A stretch of DNA of 64,000 nucleotides from Nothopassalora personata (Eukaryota; Ascomycota; Dothideomycetes; Mycosphaerellales; Mycosphaerellaceae): assembly GCA_033816765.1 (NCBI GenBank), contig CM066290.1, positions 3,720,001 to 3,784,000 on the forward strand, read 5' to 3'. Under the pieces are notes generated by a model that saw only the letters and a list, made by a program, of their open reading frames with translations, made no database searches and was not told the DNA's origin. A program made the translations under genes and the position numbers. Below are positions 45,422-56,499 of this stretch, piece by piece. The first letter of the stretch is position 1. Every line of letters starts with the position of its first letter.

Positions 45422-46818
45422 CAAGCGTAGCACTACCAGCTGCATCACACCAACCACGAACCCCTTCTTCTGCAGCAACATCGTCAGTCACAGCACAGCT
45501 TAATCTCAATTCGGCTTCGAACACTCCCCGGTCAGCAGCGCGTACAGCCTGACACACGCTACCGAGCTACTGAGAATCCGAGCGGGCCCTGGGAGATCTT
45601 ATCGGCCGTATTCAAGAATAATGTGTGTCGCATGTGTGACTCTTTCAACAGTAGAGCCCTCGGCCCCTTCTCAAGCTGTCAACAAACAAAACAGCATCGA
45701 GGCGAAAAGAGTCTTCACAACATGTTTATGTCGCGTCGCGGACGTGGGGTCACATACCTCTGAACGATGATTCCGTCATGAATCGGCATCGCGACACCAC
45801 CGAGCCATCCTCTTAGTGATTTGCATAGGAATTCTCCACCTGTGACGCCGGGCCTCATCTCCGACAGCAAGAACGTGGATATCATGCCCAGCCACGACAC
45901 GGTCACTCGGCTCGGGGCCGTAGCCTCTTGCGGATGTTCAAGATCCACACTCTTTGTAACAAACGGCAGTATCGGCTAATGGCGGCAGTTGCAGCGACAC
46001 AACTTTCTGCCACTATCCACCTTGTCGGTCAATGCAAGCAAAATTTTCGCTGTTGGGGCAACTTTTGAATCGAGTCGGCCGAGTTTAGGCAGATATCCGG
46101 CCCCATAGAATGCTACTGCGGAGTCAACCGGAGTCTGGAGTATGGATCATCTGGAGCGAACATGCGTTCTGTGGGTCGCCACGAGGATGCAGTGATCCCT
46201 TGTCCACGTGGGCCTTCACGTGGGCGTGACTATCTCGGAAGAGGACAGTGTAACTGCTGTGAGAACTAGCCAGTCACGGTAAGGTCGTTGAACCATTTGA
46301 AGTCAAGGCAGCCAGATTGAACGAGACGGTGCACGAACAACAGCAACGGTCTCTGCGTCCCGCCATCAGAAGTACATACGATCTTCGAAAGCTGCTAGAC
46401 CCAGTCGCCGCTTCACCAGCACCGACTTCTTGGCTGTGTCGCTTACCTTCTTTCGTCGCGCTACTACCTTCGCCAAGACGATTTCAGCAGAGCCGGTTAC
46501 CTTTGTCGGTCAGTGCCCGACATGTACTATGCAGGGGACCATCGTAGCGCGGTGCAGCTCTGCCATGGTCGTCATGCTCTCACGGCCGACTTGCCAAAAT
46601 GGAATTCCTTCGCGAACGCAATCGATCCACGATGCTGCTCCCGGTGGTCATCGTGTGATCGTAGGCGGGCGTATTGTGGGTTGTAGTTGGCGTTGTCATG
46701 AGTAACGGTGACCTTTTGCACCGATGAGATGCCGTCCGTGAGTATATAGTCTTTTATGGTCAGCTTGTGGGAACCTTGTGAATTAGCAGCCGTAGGGATT
46801 TGAGCTGGGCACCTGGTA
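45422..46818. other. Intergenic region upstream of beta-glucosidase
   Basis: About 1.4 kb without a convincing gene. Two CACGTGGG words about 12 bp apart at 46,204-46,225 could be E-box-type sites, which is speculative. Confidence 0.4.
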
Positions 46819-49704
46819 ATGATGGCACCTTCAATCAGCAAGTTCGGCGTAGCCACTACTTTGCTCGCATATCTAGCAGCAGTCAACGCCCAGGATAGCA
46901 TATACTCTGGCCCTGCCTGGAACCACGAGGACTTCACGACCAGCCCGCCAGTCTACCCAAGCCGTATGACTTTTCAGTGAACTGCCATAAGCCGCCGCTG
47001 CTAACAGACTTTCTAGCGAACATCACCGGAAGGTCATGGGAGTCCGCTTTGGAGAAAGTGAAGGCCTGGGTCGCCCAACTCACACTCGAGGAGAAGTCCC
47101 AACTCGTCACCGGAACTGAAGGTCCCTGCGTTGGCAACATTGCCCCAATCGAGCGCCTCAACTTCACCGGTATCTGTCTCCAAGATGGACCTCTCGCCAT
47201 TCGTCAAGCAACATATGCTTCGGTCTTCCCTGCTGGACTCACAGTTGCTGCGGCCTGGGACAGAGATCTTGCGTATATTCGGGGCTACCAGATAGGAGAG
47301 GAGTACAAAGCCAAGGGATCGCACGTTGTACTTGGACCAGTCGCAGGCCCTCTAGGCCGCTCAGGTCTGGGAGGAAGAAATTGGGAGGTAAGTGCTGAAG
47401 AGTTGATGACATCGCGAAGTGGGACACCTCCGCGCGTCCGTCTCCATGCCGAGCACTACATGCAACGGTATAGCCACATTGTGCTCGCATATAGCTAACA
47501 ATTTGCAGGGCTTCTCGCCAGATCCGTACCTCACAGGTCTACTCATGGCTGACACAATCAGAGGACACCAAGATGCTGGTGTTCAGGCTTGCGTCAAGCA
47601 CTACATCGGAAACGAGCAGGAGACCCAGCGCAATCCATCAGACAGCTCAGTCAACTCGGTATCGGGCGTTGCGGCTCTTGGTTCGTCCAGCTCTGGACAA
47701 ACGATTGAAGCCATCTCGTCCAACATCGATGACCGAACACTCCACGAGATTTACCTTTGGCCCTTCTACGATGCGATTCAGAGCGGAGCCGCTTCAGTCA
47801 TGTGCTCGTACCAACGCGTCAACGGCTCCTACAGCTGCCAAAACTCGAAACTTCTCAACGGGATATTGAAAGAGGAACTGGGCTTCCAAGGATATGTCGT
47901 CTCCGACTGGATGGCAACACACGCAGGCTACCATGCTGCTGACGCTGGTTTGGACATGTAAGTACTGCAATGTGAAGGGCAGTTTGGTACAAGCACGCCC
48001 CTTGCTTTCTGCTCAGGATCAGTATGGCTAATATCTTCGCTTTCGACAGGAACATGCCCGGAGGCATCGAATTCACCCAATCGGTTCCTTCGCTCTGGGG
48101 CGCCAACCTTACTACCAGTGTCAACAACGCTTCTTTGGCCCTCAGCCGTCTCGATGACATGGCGCACCGTATCATGACTCCATACTTCTACCTTGGACAA
48201 GACGAGTTCCCTGCCATCGATGCAGACACACCTTCCACCCAGAAGACTTGGGCTGAGGATACCTACCGATTCAACTTCACTTATGGAGAGGAGCACGTTG
48301 ATGTGCGCGCCGATCACCACAAGCTGATTCGCGAGATTGGTTCCGCTGGAACTGTCCTCCTCAAAAACACGAACGGTGCGCTTCCACTCAAGGAAGGCTT
48401 GAAGAACGTCGCTGTGTTCGGTAACGATGCTGGCGATCTCTCTGATGGACTTTACTTTGCAACACTTACCACTCCGACTGGCTTCGAGCTTGGTGTACTG
48501 CCTGCTGCAGGTGGCTCCGGCACTGGTCGCTTCACCTACGTCGTTGACCCACTCTCTGCCATCAAACAGAAGATTGGCAATGATGGACTGGTGCAGTATG
48601 TCCTCAACAACACGCAGGTCGCTGCTGGCAATGGCTGGAACACGATCAATCCTCAACCTGAGGTTTGTCTCGTCTTCCTGAACACGTGGGCTTCCGAGGG
48701 TTTCGATCGCACGAGCCTTCTCCTTGACAACAACGGTACCGGTGTCGTTGAAAAAGTGGCCGCCAATTGCGCCAACACTATCGTCTTCACCCACTCTGCT
48801 GGCTTGAACGTGCTGCCGTTCGCCGATCACCCCAACGTCACCGCTATCCTCGCAGGCCATCTATCTGGACAGGAAGTTGGCAACAGTGTCGTCGACATCC
48901 TGTGGGGAGAGGTGAACCCATCGGGTAAGCTGCCATACACCATTGCAAAGAACGAAGAGGATTACGACTTCGTCGCCATTGTCAACTCGACCGAGCTTCT
49001 CGAGACAACCGACCCCAATGCTTGGCAAGATGACTTTGAGGAGCGTCTGCTGATTGACTACCGTAAGTCAACGTCACCCGTATGCATGTGAACCCGCTAA
49101 AAACATCCAGGCCACTTCGACTACTTCAACCAGTCCGTCCAGTACGAGTTCGGATTTGGTCTCTCATATACCACCTTCAGCATCGGCCAGAACATCAGCG
49201 TCAACAAGGCTTCCAGCGGCAGCATCTCCGCATTACCACCGGCAAGCGATGAAATCGTTCCTGGTGGCAACCCAGCTCTCTGGGAGGACCTCTACGAGAT
49301 CACTGCCACCGTCTCCAACACCGGCTCAGTCGAGGGCGCAACAGTGGCACAGCTCTACCTATCCTTCCCACAGCTACCGAACGAGGCAACCGAGCCTGTC
49401 CAAACACTCCGTGGCTTCCAAAAGGTCAAGTTGCAGCCCGGCGAGACTGCCACTGTCAAGTTCCCTCTCACAAGACGTGACCTCTCTTACTGGAACACGT
49501 AAGTCGCACGATTCCCCTCGAGCTTCGATGATGAAAATAGGCAACAGCTAACAAGCGGTCTGCAGCGTCGCCCAACAGTGGACAATTGCGGAGGGCAGCA
49601 TTGGCGCTGCGGTTGGTCTTTCTAGCAGGGATATCCAGGCCTCAACAACCTTTTCCCCGATCAGTGCTGCTGCACCAGGATCTTACAGACACCGCCGCTT
49701 CTAA
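46819..49704 (+). CDS. Secreted beta-glucosidase, glycoside hydrolase family 3
   Basis: join(46819..46963, 47017..47387, 47509..47957, 48050..49062, 49111..49498, 49566..49704), 834 residues, five introns of 48-121 bp. The N-terminus is a signal peptide ([17 protein letters not shown]). The GH3 N-domain contains [25 protein letters not shown] and [10 protein letters not shown], where Asp305 (codon 47,905-47,907) is the expected nucleophile. The C-domain has [14 protein letters not shown], and the fibronectin-III-like tail starts near [12 protein letters not shown]. It should release glucose from cellobiose or other beta-glucosides outside the cell. For intron 1 I chose the acceptor at 47,016 because it joins PSP to [14 protein letters not shown] in frame; another AG at 47,007 would add three residues. 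Confidence 0.93.
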
Positions 49705-50107
49705 ATCAATCGCTGCTCATCCCGCGAACGACAGTCGCAACGGCCGCCATCGGCTGGGTTGTCGAGCTTGATCTGTCGAGCATTACGAAACGACTTGGCA
49801 CGAGTATGAATCGGAATGGGATAGATTGATGAATGTAAACGACTTGAAGATAGTCTAATGAAAACGTCCTGCAGATGATGATAATTTACAAAGGTCGCTT
49901 CGTCATGAAAAAGGGAAAGGGATTTTTTTTGCCCCTATAGCAATGCAGATGCCATCCCAGGCCAGCCGTGAAAGATCTTGTAGCCATTCCAGTCATTAGT
50001 CGTCACTCAATGCCTCGCGGCATCCATCTCAATCAAAAAATGCCAAAAAAATCACAACTCCGGTGTATATGAGAACTTTCATCATGATCGTCGCGCGTGA
50101 TCCCTTT
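49705..50107. other. Convergent 3' region
   Basis: The 3' ends of the beta-glucosidase and the dsRNA-binding gene face each other here. A-rich and T-rich runs near 49,925 and 50,035 suit 3' processing. No gene is seen. Confidence 0.5.
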
Positions 50108-50773
50108 TCACGCCCACCCGCTCTCCCGCAAGCACCAAGCACACCGCCCATATGCCCTGACAGGAGCCCTTCTGCAATAACACACATAGTCATCGGCACC
50201 CTTCGTCCTGTTGGATCGAGCGGGAGGCTTCGGCACCTGCTGCGTCACCTGTCGCAACTGCTGCTCAAAGCCACTCTCCAAGCTCCTCGGACTGTTGTTG
50301 CCGGAGCTGGTACCATCCGTGCTGGCCGTATCACAGCTAGCAGCAGAGCTCCGCTTGCTGCCTCGTCCGGTGCCAATGGCCACGGGGAGACCTTGGATTG
50401 CGCCCGCTGCTGTCATTTGTCCCGGCCGTTGCCCGGGGAACATGCCGTCGTTGACAGAGAAGTTGCGGCAGATCATATAAGCCTTTTGAGCAGCGCCGTC
50501 CCGGGCCAATGCTTCTGAGGCGTACGGCACTTCGGTGCTGTACTCGCGGTTGTTGACGCGGACCTTGCAGAAATGGCCGGTGCGTGTGCGGTATGGTTCG
50601 TAGCTGGGGTCGGGCCATTGGCGGCGTTGGCACACGCCTATAGTAGTGAGGCGAAGGTCAGTGTCTGCTCGTGCTGCTTTGGAGAAGCCCAGCATGCATC
50701 CACTATGCAGTGAAGTCTCGAAGCGGTACTGTGGAAGGGTGGACTTACTTGACAAGTACATGGTGTAGAACAT
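50108..50773 (-). CDS. Double-stranded RNA-binding-domain protein, hypothetical
   Basis: Complement of join(50108..50637, 50749..50773), 184 residues, one 111-bp intron (GTAAGT...TAG). Splicing joins MFYTMYLSS to VCQRRQWPDPSYEPYRTRTG. The region to about residue 70 fits a dsRNA-binding fold: first helix, strands around HFCKVRVNN and YSTEVPYAS, and second helix EALARDGAAQKAYMICR. The remainder is Gly/Ser-rich, ending with a small Cys-containing basic tail (CYCRRAP, CAWC). The role is unknown; RNA silencing or editing factors are possible but not shown. The frame is open upstream of the ATG (ESVFDLIGAN) after an AG, so an unseen 5' exon may exist. Confidence 0.65.
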   Translation of the reverse strand: MFYTMYLSSKSTLPQYRFETSLHSGCMLGFSKAARADTDLRLTTIGVCQRRQWPDPSYEPYRTRTGHFCKVRVNNREYSTEVPYASEALARDGAAQKAYMICRNFSVNDGMFPGQRPGQMTAAGAIQGLPVAIGTGRGSKRSSAASCDTASTDGTSSGNNSPRSLESGFEQQLRQVTQQVPKPPARSNRTKGADDYVCYCRRAPVRAYGRCAWCLRESGWA

Positions 50774-53329
50774 GTTGGCTCCAATCAGGTCGAATACGGA
50801 TTCGTTGTGGCGGTTCGGTAGGTTCTAGTGCGAGTTCTATCCAACGGGAGGCTGCGGTGAGGTGCTGAAAGCGTCGTCGTCGTCTGTGTCGTCTGGGTGT
50901 TGCACAATGTAGGCTCACCCGATAATGGACGGCGCCAGCGAGCCACGGTAGACGGTATTCGATAAGTGGTGCAGTCTAGGCGTCGTCGAGGTAGGGAGGC
51001 AACGGGCCTTTATGTGAGTGGCCGAAAGCATGCACGCACGATAATGAGATAGTGGTATGTATTGCTCGTGGCCGGCATGAAACGTGAAGTGAAAGTAACC
51101 CACCCGACAGGATACCGGTGAAGAGGATACATACATAGGGTATACAAAACCCAGCAAGACGGGCAGTACCAGAGCAGTGAGTTGAACAACTGCAATGCTA
51201 TCGAAGGCTACCCGGAAGCCAGGACCCATACTGATGTGCTGGCGTGCGTTTCGGCCAGAGGAAGTCGATGATCCAGACGTGGAGAGCATGAGCTCCGCAG
51301 GTAACAGCAATCTCGAGGCGCAGATCGAGATGCCCGCTCTCCCACCATGCCATGGTGCAGCAGAAGCGCTGCGCGAGGATCAGGTGCCTGTCAAAGCTCA
51401 GGCACGAATGCAGGTGGTGGTGTGTCGGCGGCGAGAAGACTAGTTCTACTACTATGTCGTGCAGCGTTCCATGCTCGAATCGATGGAGACTCGCTCGGAA
51501 AGCAAGATGGGAGGAAGCTCGTCAAAGCAAACCAGCTGCTGGGGGTACCATTCTTGCTAGTTCTATCTTAGTGCTAATTTGGCCGGTAGTTCTATTCTAC
51601 GAGGACGGGAACTGCTGCGGATGTTGTCTTTCCCTGACGACCCACGTGGAATGTGTCCGACACGCACGCGGCCTGACCGCACAAACAGGATTCTTATTAT
51701 GCGGTACACCCATAGTGGGGGACACCAGCAACGCGAGGGGCCCTCGCTCGCTCGTGAATGCTAGCGTCCAAGCTCGCGCCAGAAGAAAAAAAAAACCCCC
51801 CACGCGAAATTGATGAGTGCCGGAGGAGAGATGGTTTGGGGTGTAACCGAGGGGTAGCTATGTACTGTACTGTATCGCGTTGGGCCAAGGGCCTGCCTGC
51901 ATCTGATGTGTTGTCAACTGTGATGAAGCTCGCCCAATGCAGCCACAACCGACACGACGGGTTGGTCGTTGTGGAGAGGGAACGTGCCAATTGTTGTCAG
52001 AGGCTGAGCTCTGCAGGTCACACAGAGTAAGTCTTATTAGTGACCGCTACGGCTACGACGAGAACAGCATTCATCGGTCATCCCAGACCACGCAGCTGCG
52101 TGCAGGGGCTGGGAGCTCAGCGGCGTGCAGTGGGTCCAATGCTCATCATGCCATTGCTTTGGGCATGATTGTAAGCGTAGCATGAGAGGGAATGATGAAT
52201 GCATGAACAAGCTGCTTTGTGGCATGCGCTCATTTGCTGACAAGCGCAGCTGCAAGGCCACAGTCCAGCCAAACCTTCCTGTGCCGCAGCAGTCGCTCCA
52301 AGACAAGACAGACAGTGCACAGCAGCAGCCGTAGTCAGTCTGCCAGCGAGAAACATCGTGCTTACAGTAGAGATCCTGCTGCTCCGCTTGTTGACACCCA
52401 GCAAAAGTTTCAACGCCATGCGGCCTCCACGATATCACCCTCTCGAGACGGCTTGATGCACTGAGGAACGCGCCAGCGGCGCCTAGATACTGCGGAGTAG
52501 CACCCATGGATCCCTGGGGTCATGCAGGTTGTAGCGGTGAGATCCCGCTCTGTTGGCGAGGAGGAACCTGCAAGCGGAGGCATTCGTGACGAGGTGTCTG
52601 GGCTGGAATGATAACAGCGAATATTGACCAACTCGTGTGTTCATCCTTCGCCCATTGACGGGGACAAGTCTCCGCCTCCGGTCGCAGACACAGCGGCCAA
52701 CAGACAGGAAGATGCACAATAGAAAGAATGGGGCATGAATCGAGAGCCGGTCGGCTATGCAGCCAGACGAGGCTCTAACGAGCACCGGCCATATTGTCAC
52801 GTGTGCATGTTGACGGTCGAGTCATGACCGTTTCACAAGGACATCATCTATCGAGAATGCCCAGCTCACCAGACACTCCAGGACACTGGCAAGGGCAAGA
52901 CCGGTCCACCACTCATTCTGTTCGGTAACCCATAAAGAGTTCGTGAGAGCAGGGCCAACAAGGGCTTACAGTCGCCACGAGGCTTGTAAGATCAGGCTAT
53001 ACCCGAATTCAACACCCTAGCACAATGGCTCATCGATGAGTTCAACATCGCTTTGCGCTTCGTGTAAGATGTGGTTCAAAGCCTCCACGCAACAGACCAA
53101 CGATCCGCGAAAGTCACACATCACATGCCAGCAAGACGGAGACCAGAGCTGAAGTACAGCCGCAGCATCACGATCTATCGCTACAGCATCCAGATCGCCG
53201 GAACCAAGATATGGCTCCCCATACTACCTCGTGCGACTCGTGTTCCTCCAACAGCGGACAAGCTGAAGTCTGAATTGCCTAGTTTTCTCGAACGTTTCCT
53301 CGTCACAGCAGAACAAGCCACGCCGATGC
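50774..53329. other. Long intergenic region, no gene seen
   Basis: About 2.6 kb of moderate GC content with many short overlapping frames on both strands (the longest about 150 codons) and no domain, signal peptide or plausible spliced gene. A homopolymer A10-C6 run lies near 51,785. Confidence 0.45.
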
Positions 53330-54060
53330 CGATCCGCCACCCGATCAGAGAGACCGACCTCCAACAAGACGCCACCCGATCAGATCTCACCACACCCTCG
53401 GAGAATGAGGCTTCTCGACCGCTGCACAGCATCCTGCACATTCGCCTACTTGGGTGACCTCAGAGATATCTTTGTGTGTGCACAAGATCGGAGCCTCAAG
53501 CCTCTTGATACACTGCCTCACGAGGGGAGCTGAGTCGTCGGGCTGTCGATCTGATCTGCCATCGGACATGGAGATCTCTGGACTGGCGCTTCACAGCATG
53601 CTGCACATTCGGCTCTGTGAACGACACCGCAGTTCGTGAGGAACAGGTGTAAATGAGTCTAGCGACTTTCTCCACGAGCCACAAGTCCCAAGATCACCAA
53701 TACTAATCACCGACCGGGTAACCACAGCTAGATCTCTCCCCCTCCCCTTCATCACCACAAAGCCTGCCAAGAAACTGCCCGATCGCGCATCGCATCGCAT
53801 CACAGCATCCTGCACACTCGGCTCTTACAAGGCACAGCGGTCCCTGAGGAACAAACACGAACCTCCATAAACAACGATCCCCGACTTGCCGGCCTCACGA
53901 CGTTGCCTCGATGAGCATGAGATCAGGTCAGATCCGATCCGATCAGATCTCATCTCCGGACCACAACACAACATGCTGCCTGCACATTCGGCCGTTTCCA
54001 CCGCACAGCAGACGGCCTGCGCAACGCCCGGAGTTCGTAAGCCACCTGCACGACATCGAT
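53330..54060 (+). repeat. Degenerate tandem repeats (about four units of 160-210 bp)
   Basis: The motif CAGCATCCTGCACATTCG recurs with changes near 53,426, 53,594, 53,804 and 53,966. Most copies are preceded by GATC-rich words (gatcagatct, gatctgatct) and followed by segments like cgacaccgcagttcgtgaggaac. The spacing varies, so the array is old. Translations around the motif (HSILHIRLL, HSMLHIRLC) look alike only because the DNA does. Origin unknown. Confidence 0.6.
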
Positions 54061-54422
54061 AGGTACAGATGCCCAAAGTCATACCGCAGTTCGATAAAAA
54101 AGTATTCGCCGTCCGACTTACTGGGACGATATGACGACGGTCGTTAGTGGGGAAATCGAACAAGGACCTGACGAGTAGTGCCAAAGGTTCCGGAAGTCGC
54201 ATGTCGAAATACGTTGTGGGGATTGGCGTAGCATACAGCAGCGGTCTTGGGGCAAACATCTGGAGCGGATAGCAAAACGTTGAGTGAAAGTCGCGTCAAT
54301 GTCGGCTCTGCCGAGTCCTTGCTTTCGCGTTCGTTCTATGAAGCGCAAAGAGGTATAATTACATACCAGACAGACCTTATACCGACGACCGTTTCATGGC
54401 ATACATCTCGTGGTTTCGTTGA
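54061..54422. other. 3' flank of the chaperonin gene
   Basis: No supported feature in this stretch. Confidence 0.4.
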
Positions 54423-56193
54423 TCAATCCTCGTCCCAGTTGGGATTTGGCCCGGGCGGCTTGGGTCCGCCAGCTTGTCGAGCAACGATAATCTGGTCAAC
54501 ACTCAACACAGTCCTGGCGGCCTCGGTAGCCAGCTTGATGGCCCAAGATTTGGGAATCATCAGGTCTAGAATGCCCTCATCTGCCGCATCGAGAGTGCCG
54601 TCGCCTTGGCCGCTGCTGGTGTCGAGGTCGACACCGATAGTGGGTATATCTTCCTCTTCTTCGCTTTCTTCGTCCTTGGTGCCGTTGGTCTTCTGGGGTT
54701 GTGCTGTGGTGTGATGTGCGGTGTAAAGCTTTGCGAGCACTTCTGTGGCGTCCAGACCAGCACTCTCAGCCAGCGTTCTGGGGATGACCTCAAATGCTTC
54801 TGCATATTTCCGGATCGCGTACTGTGCAAGGCCAGAGGTTCTGTCGGCGAGGGCTGTAATGCGCTCGATGAGCTGCATCTCTGCAGCACCTGCTCCGGCT
54901 ACTAACCGTGGATCCCGGGTGATGGCCTTGAAAACGTTGACACCGTCGTCGACCGCTCGCTCAACATCGTCCAGGTGGTTTTGTGTGGCTCCTCGTAGTA
55001 CAAGTGTTGCTGTTCGGGTCTGTTCGTTCTCTTGCCTAAATACCGTCACACGATCGCCACCAATCTCGAGCGCCTCCACAATATCCACATTGCCCATCTC
55101 ATCAGGCATTGGTGCCCCAAGACGCGCAAGAGGTGTCGCGCCAACAACTCTGCACAATCGCCGGAGCTCGAACTTGGACAAGACCTTGATGACGAGAATG
55201 CCGAAGCGGTTGAGATAGTGCATGGCAAGCTCGCCGACTGTCGCACCTGCTACCACGACGCGAATGCCAGAGTCGTGTAGTTCCTTGATCGTGTTCTCCA
55301 TTTGCTGCTCCTCACCCTTCGAGAAGCTTGCGAGCTCCTTGGCGTTCTTCAGGAGTACTGTGCCCTTGGTCTCGGTCTGTGAGATATCGATTGGGCAGCT
55401 AAAGACTCCGACCTTGGCCTTGGTCGCTTTTTGCACTGTCCCATCTGGGGATCGGCCGAAGACCATGCCCTTGACCACCTTCGACTGCTCTAATGAGCCA
55501 CCCATGATCTTGACCACTCGGATGTTGTCAACGTTGAAGTTGTATGGGTTCTTGGGCAGGACGGCGAGCACGGCTTCGGCGACCATGTCTGCGAGAAAGT
55601 CCTCCGATCCTGCCTGCTTCGCACCGACGACGGTTCGGATGGCTTTTGACAAGTCACTATGACTGCGGATGTCTTGTAATCTGTCGACCTCCAAGTCCTC
55701 TAGTGCCTCCAGCGCAGACCTGCCCGCCTTCTCGTAGCCCTGGTTGATCTCACTCGTCTTCAAACCCATGCGTAGCAGCTCTTCCGCCTTCTTCAACAGC
55801 TCGCCGGCAAGTACGATAACCATGTTCGTTGCATCACCCATCTCTGCCTCCTGCTGTTGGGATGCCATGACCAGTAGCTTTGCTGCCGGGTGAACAACAT
55901 CGAGTTCTCGAAGGATGGTGGCTGCATCGTTGGTGAGGATCATCTTCTGCAGGTGGTTGATGACAATCTTATTTCGGCCATAGGGTCCCAGTGAGGTCTG
56001 TACAGTCGAGGCGATGGTCCTGCAGGCATCGATGTTCCGAATGACAGCGCCATCTTCGGAGTCGTAGCTGTGTGTATGTGTGTGGTTAGCAACAATGTTC
56101 CGAGAGACGCTGTTTGGTGGGCTACCGGGCATACTTCTGGTATCCTTGCTTGAAAAGGCCTGCATTCGGTGCGCCCGGGATCGAGAGCGACAT
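54423..56193 (-). CDS. CCT8: T-complex protein 1 subunit theta (CCT8), cytosolic chaperonin
   Basis: Complement of join(54423..56067, 56135..56193), 567 residues, one 67-bp intron (GTATGC...CAG). Exon 1 encodes MSLSIPGAPNAGLFKQGYQ, which splices to YDSEDGAVIRNIDACR, the expected theta N-terminus. Group II chaperonin signatures follow: SLGPYGRNKIVINHL, ILTNDAATILREL, and EMGDATNMVIVLAGELL, which holds the ATP-hydrolysis Asp. The C-terminus has an acidic run (EESEEEED) and ends PNPNWDED. The subunit is one of eight in the ring complex that folds actin, tubulin and other proteins. The motif is GDATN rather than GDGT. It is divergent from the CLC gene with 306 bp between start codons. Confidence 0.96.
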
Positions 56194-56499
56194 GGTGGTG
56201 TTCGTCGATGCAGCAGTGATGGATCGCGCAGTGTTTCCTGCTACAGACAGTATATGGTGTTGGGCGTGTGCACGTTGTGTTTCGCGGTGCTGTGCTTCCT
56301 GCTCGTGATTTTTGTCGCCCGTCGAACGCGTTTTGGAGTTTCGTCTCACGCGGCAGGTCAGCCGAGCTTCATGACCTTTGCGGCGATGCTCTCAGAGACT
56401 CAGCCACGACAGTTTCCTTTCTGTCGATACATGTATTACTATGACGAATGACTAGGCGTGAACTGTCCTTGACAAGGAAGCTGCGGAAGCCGATGCCTC
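56194..56499. promoter_or_regulatory. Shared divergent promoter region (CCT8 / CLC)
   Basis: The 306-bp spacer between opposite start codons should hold both core promoters. I recognise no defined element. Confidence 0.5.

Noticed and set aside
47928..48860. 310-codon reverse frame
   Set aside because: Antisense to the GH3 beta-glucosidase, which has clear family motifs.
52037..52507. 156-codon reverse frame in the 3.6-kb gap
   Set aside because: Cys/Ser/His-rich without domain, overlapped by other frames; looks like non-coding DNA.
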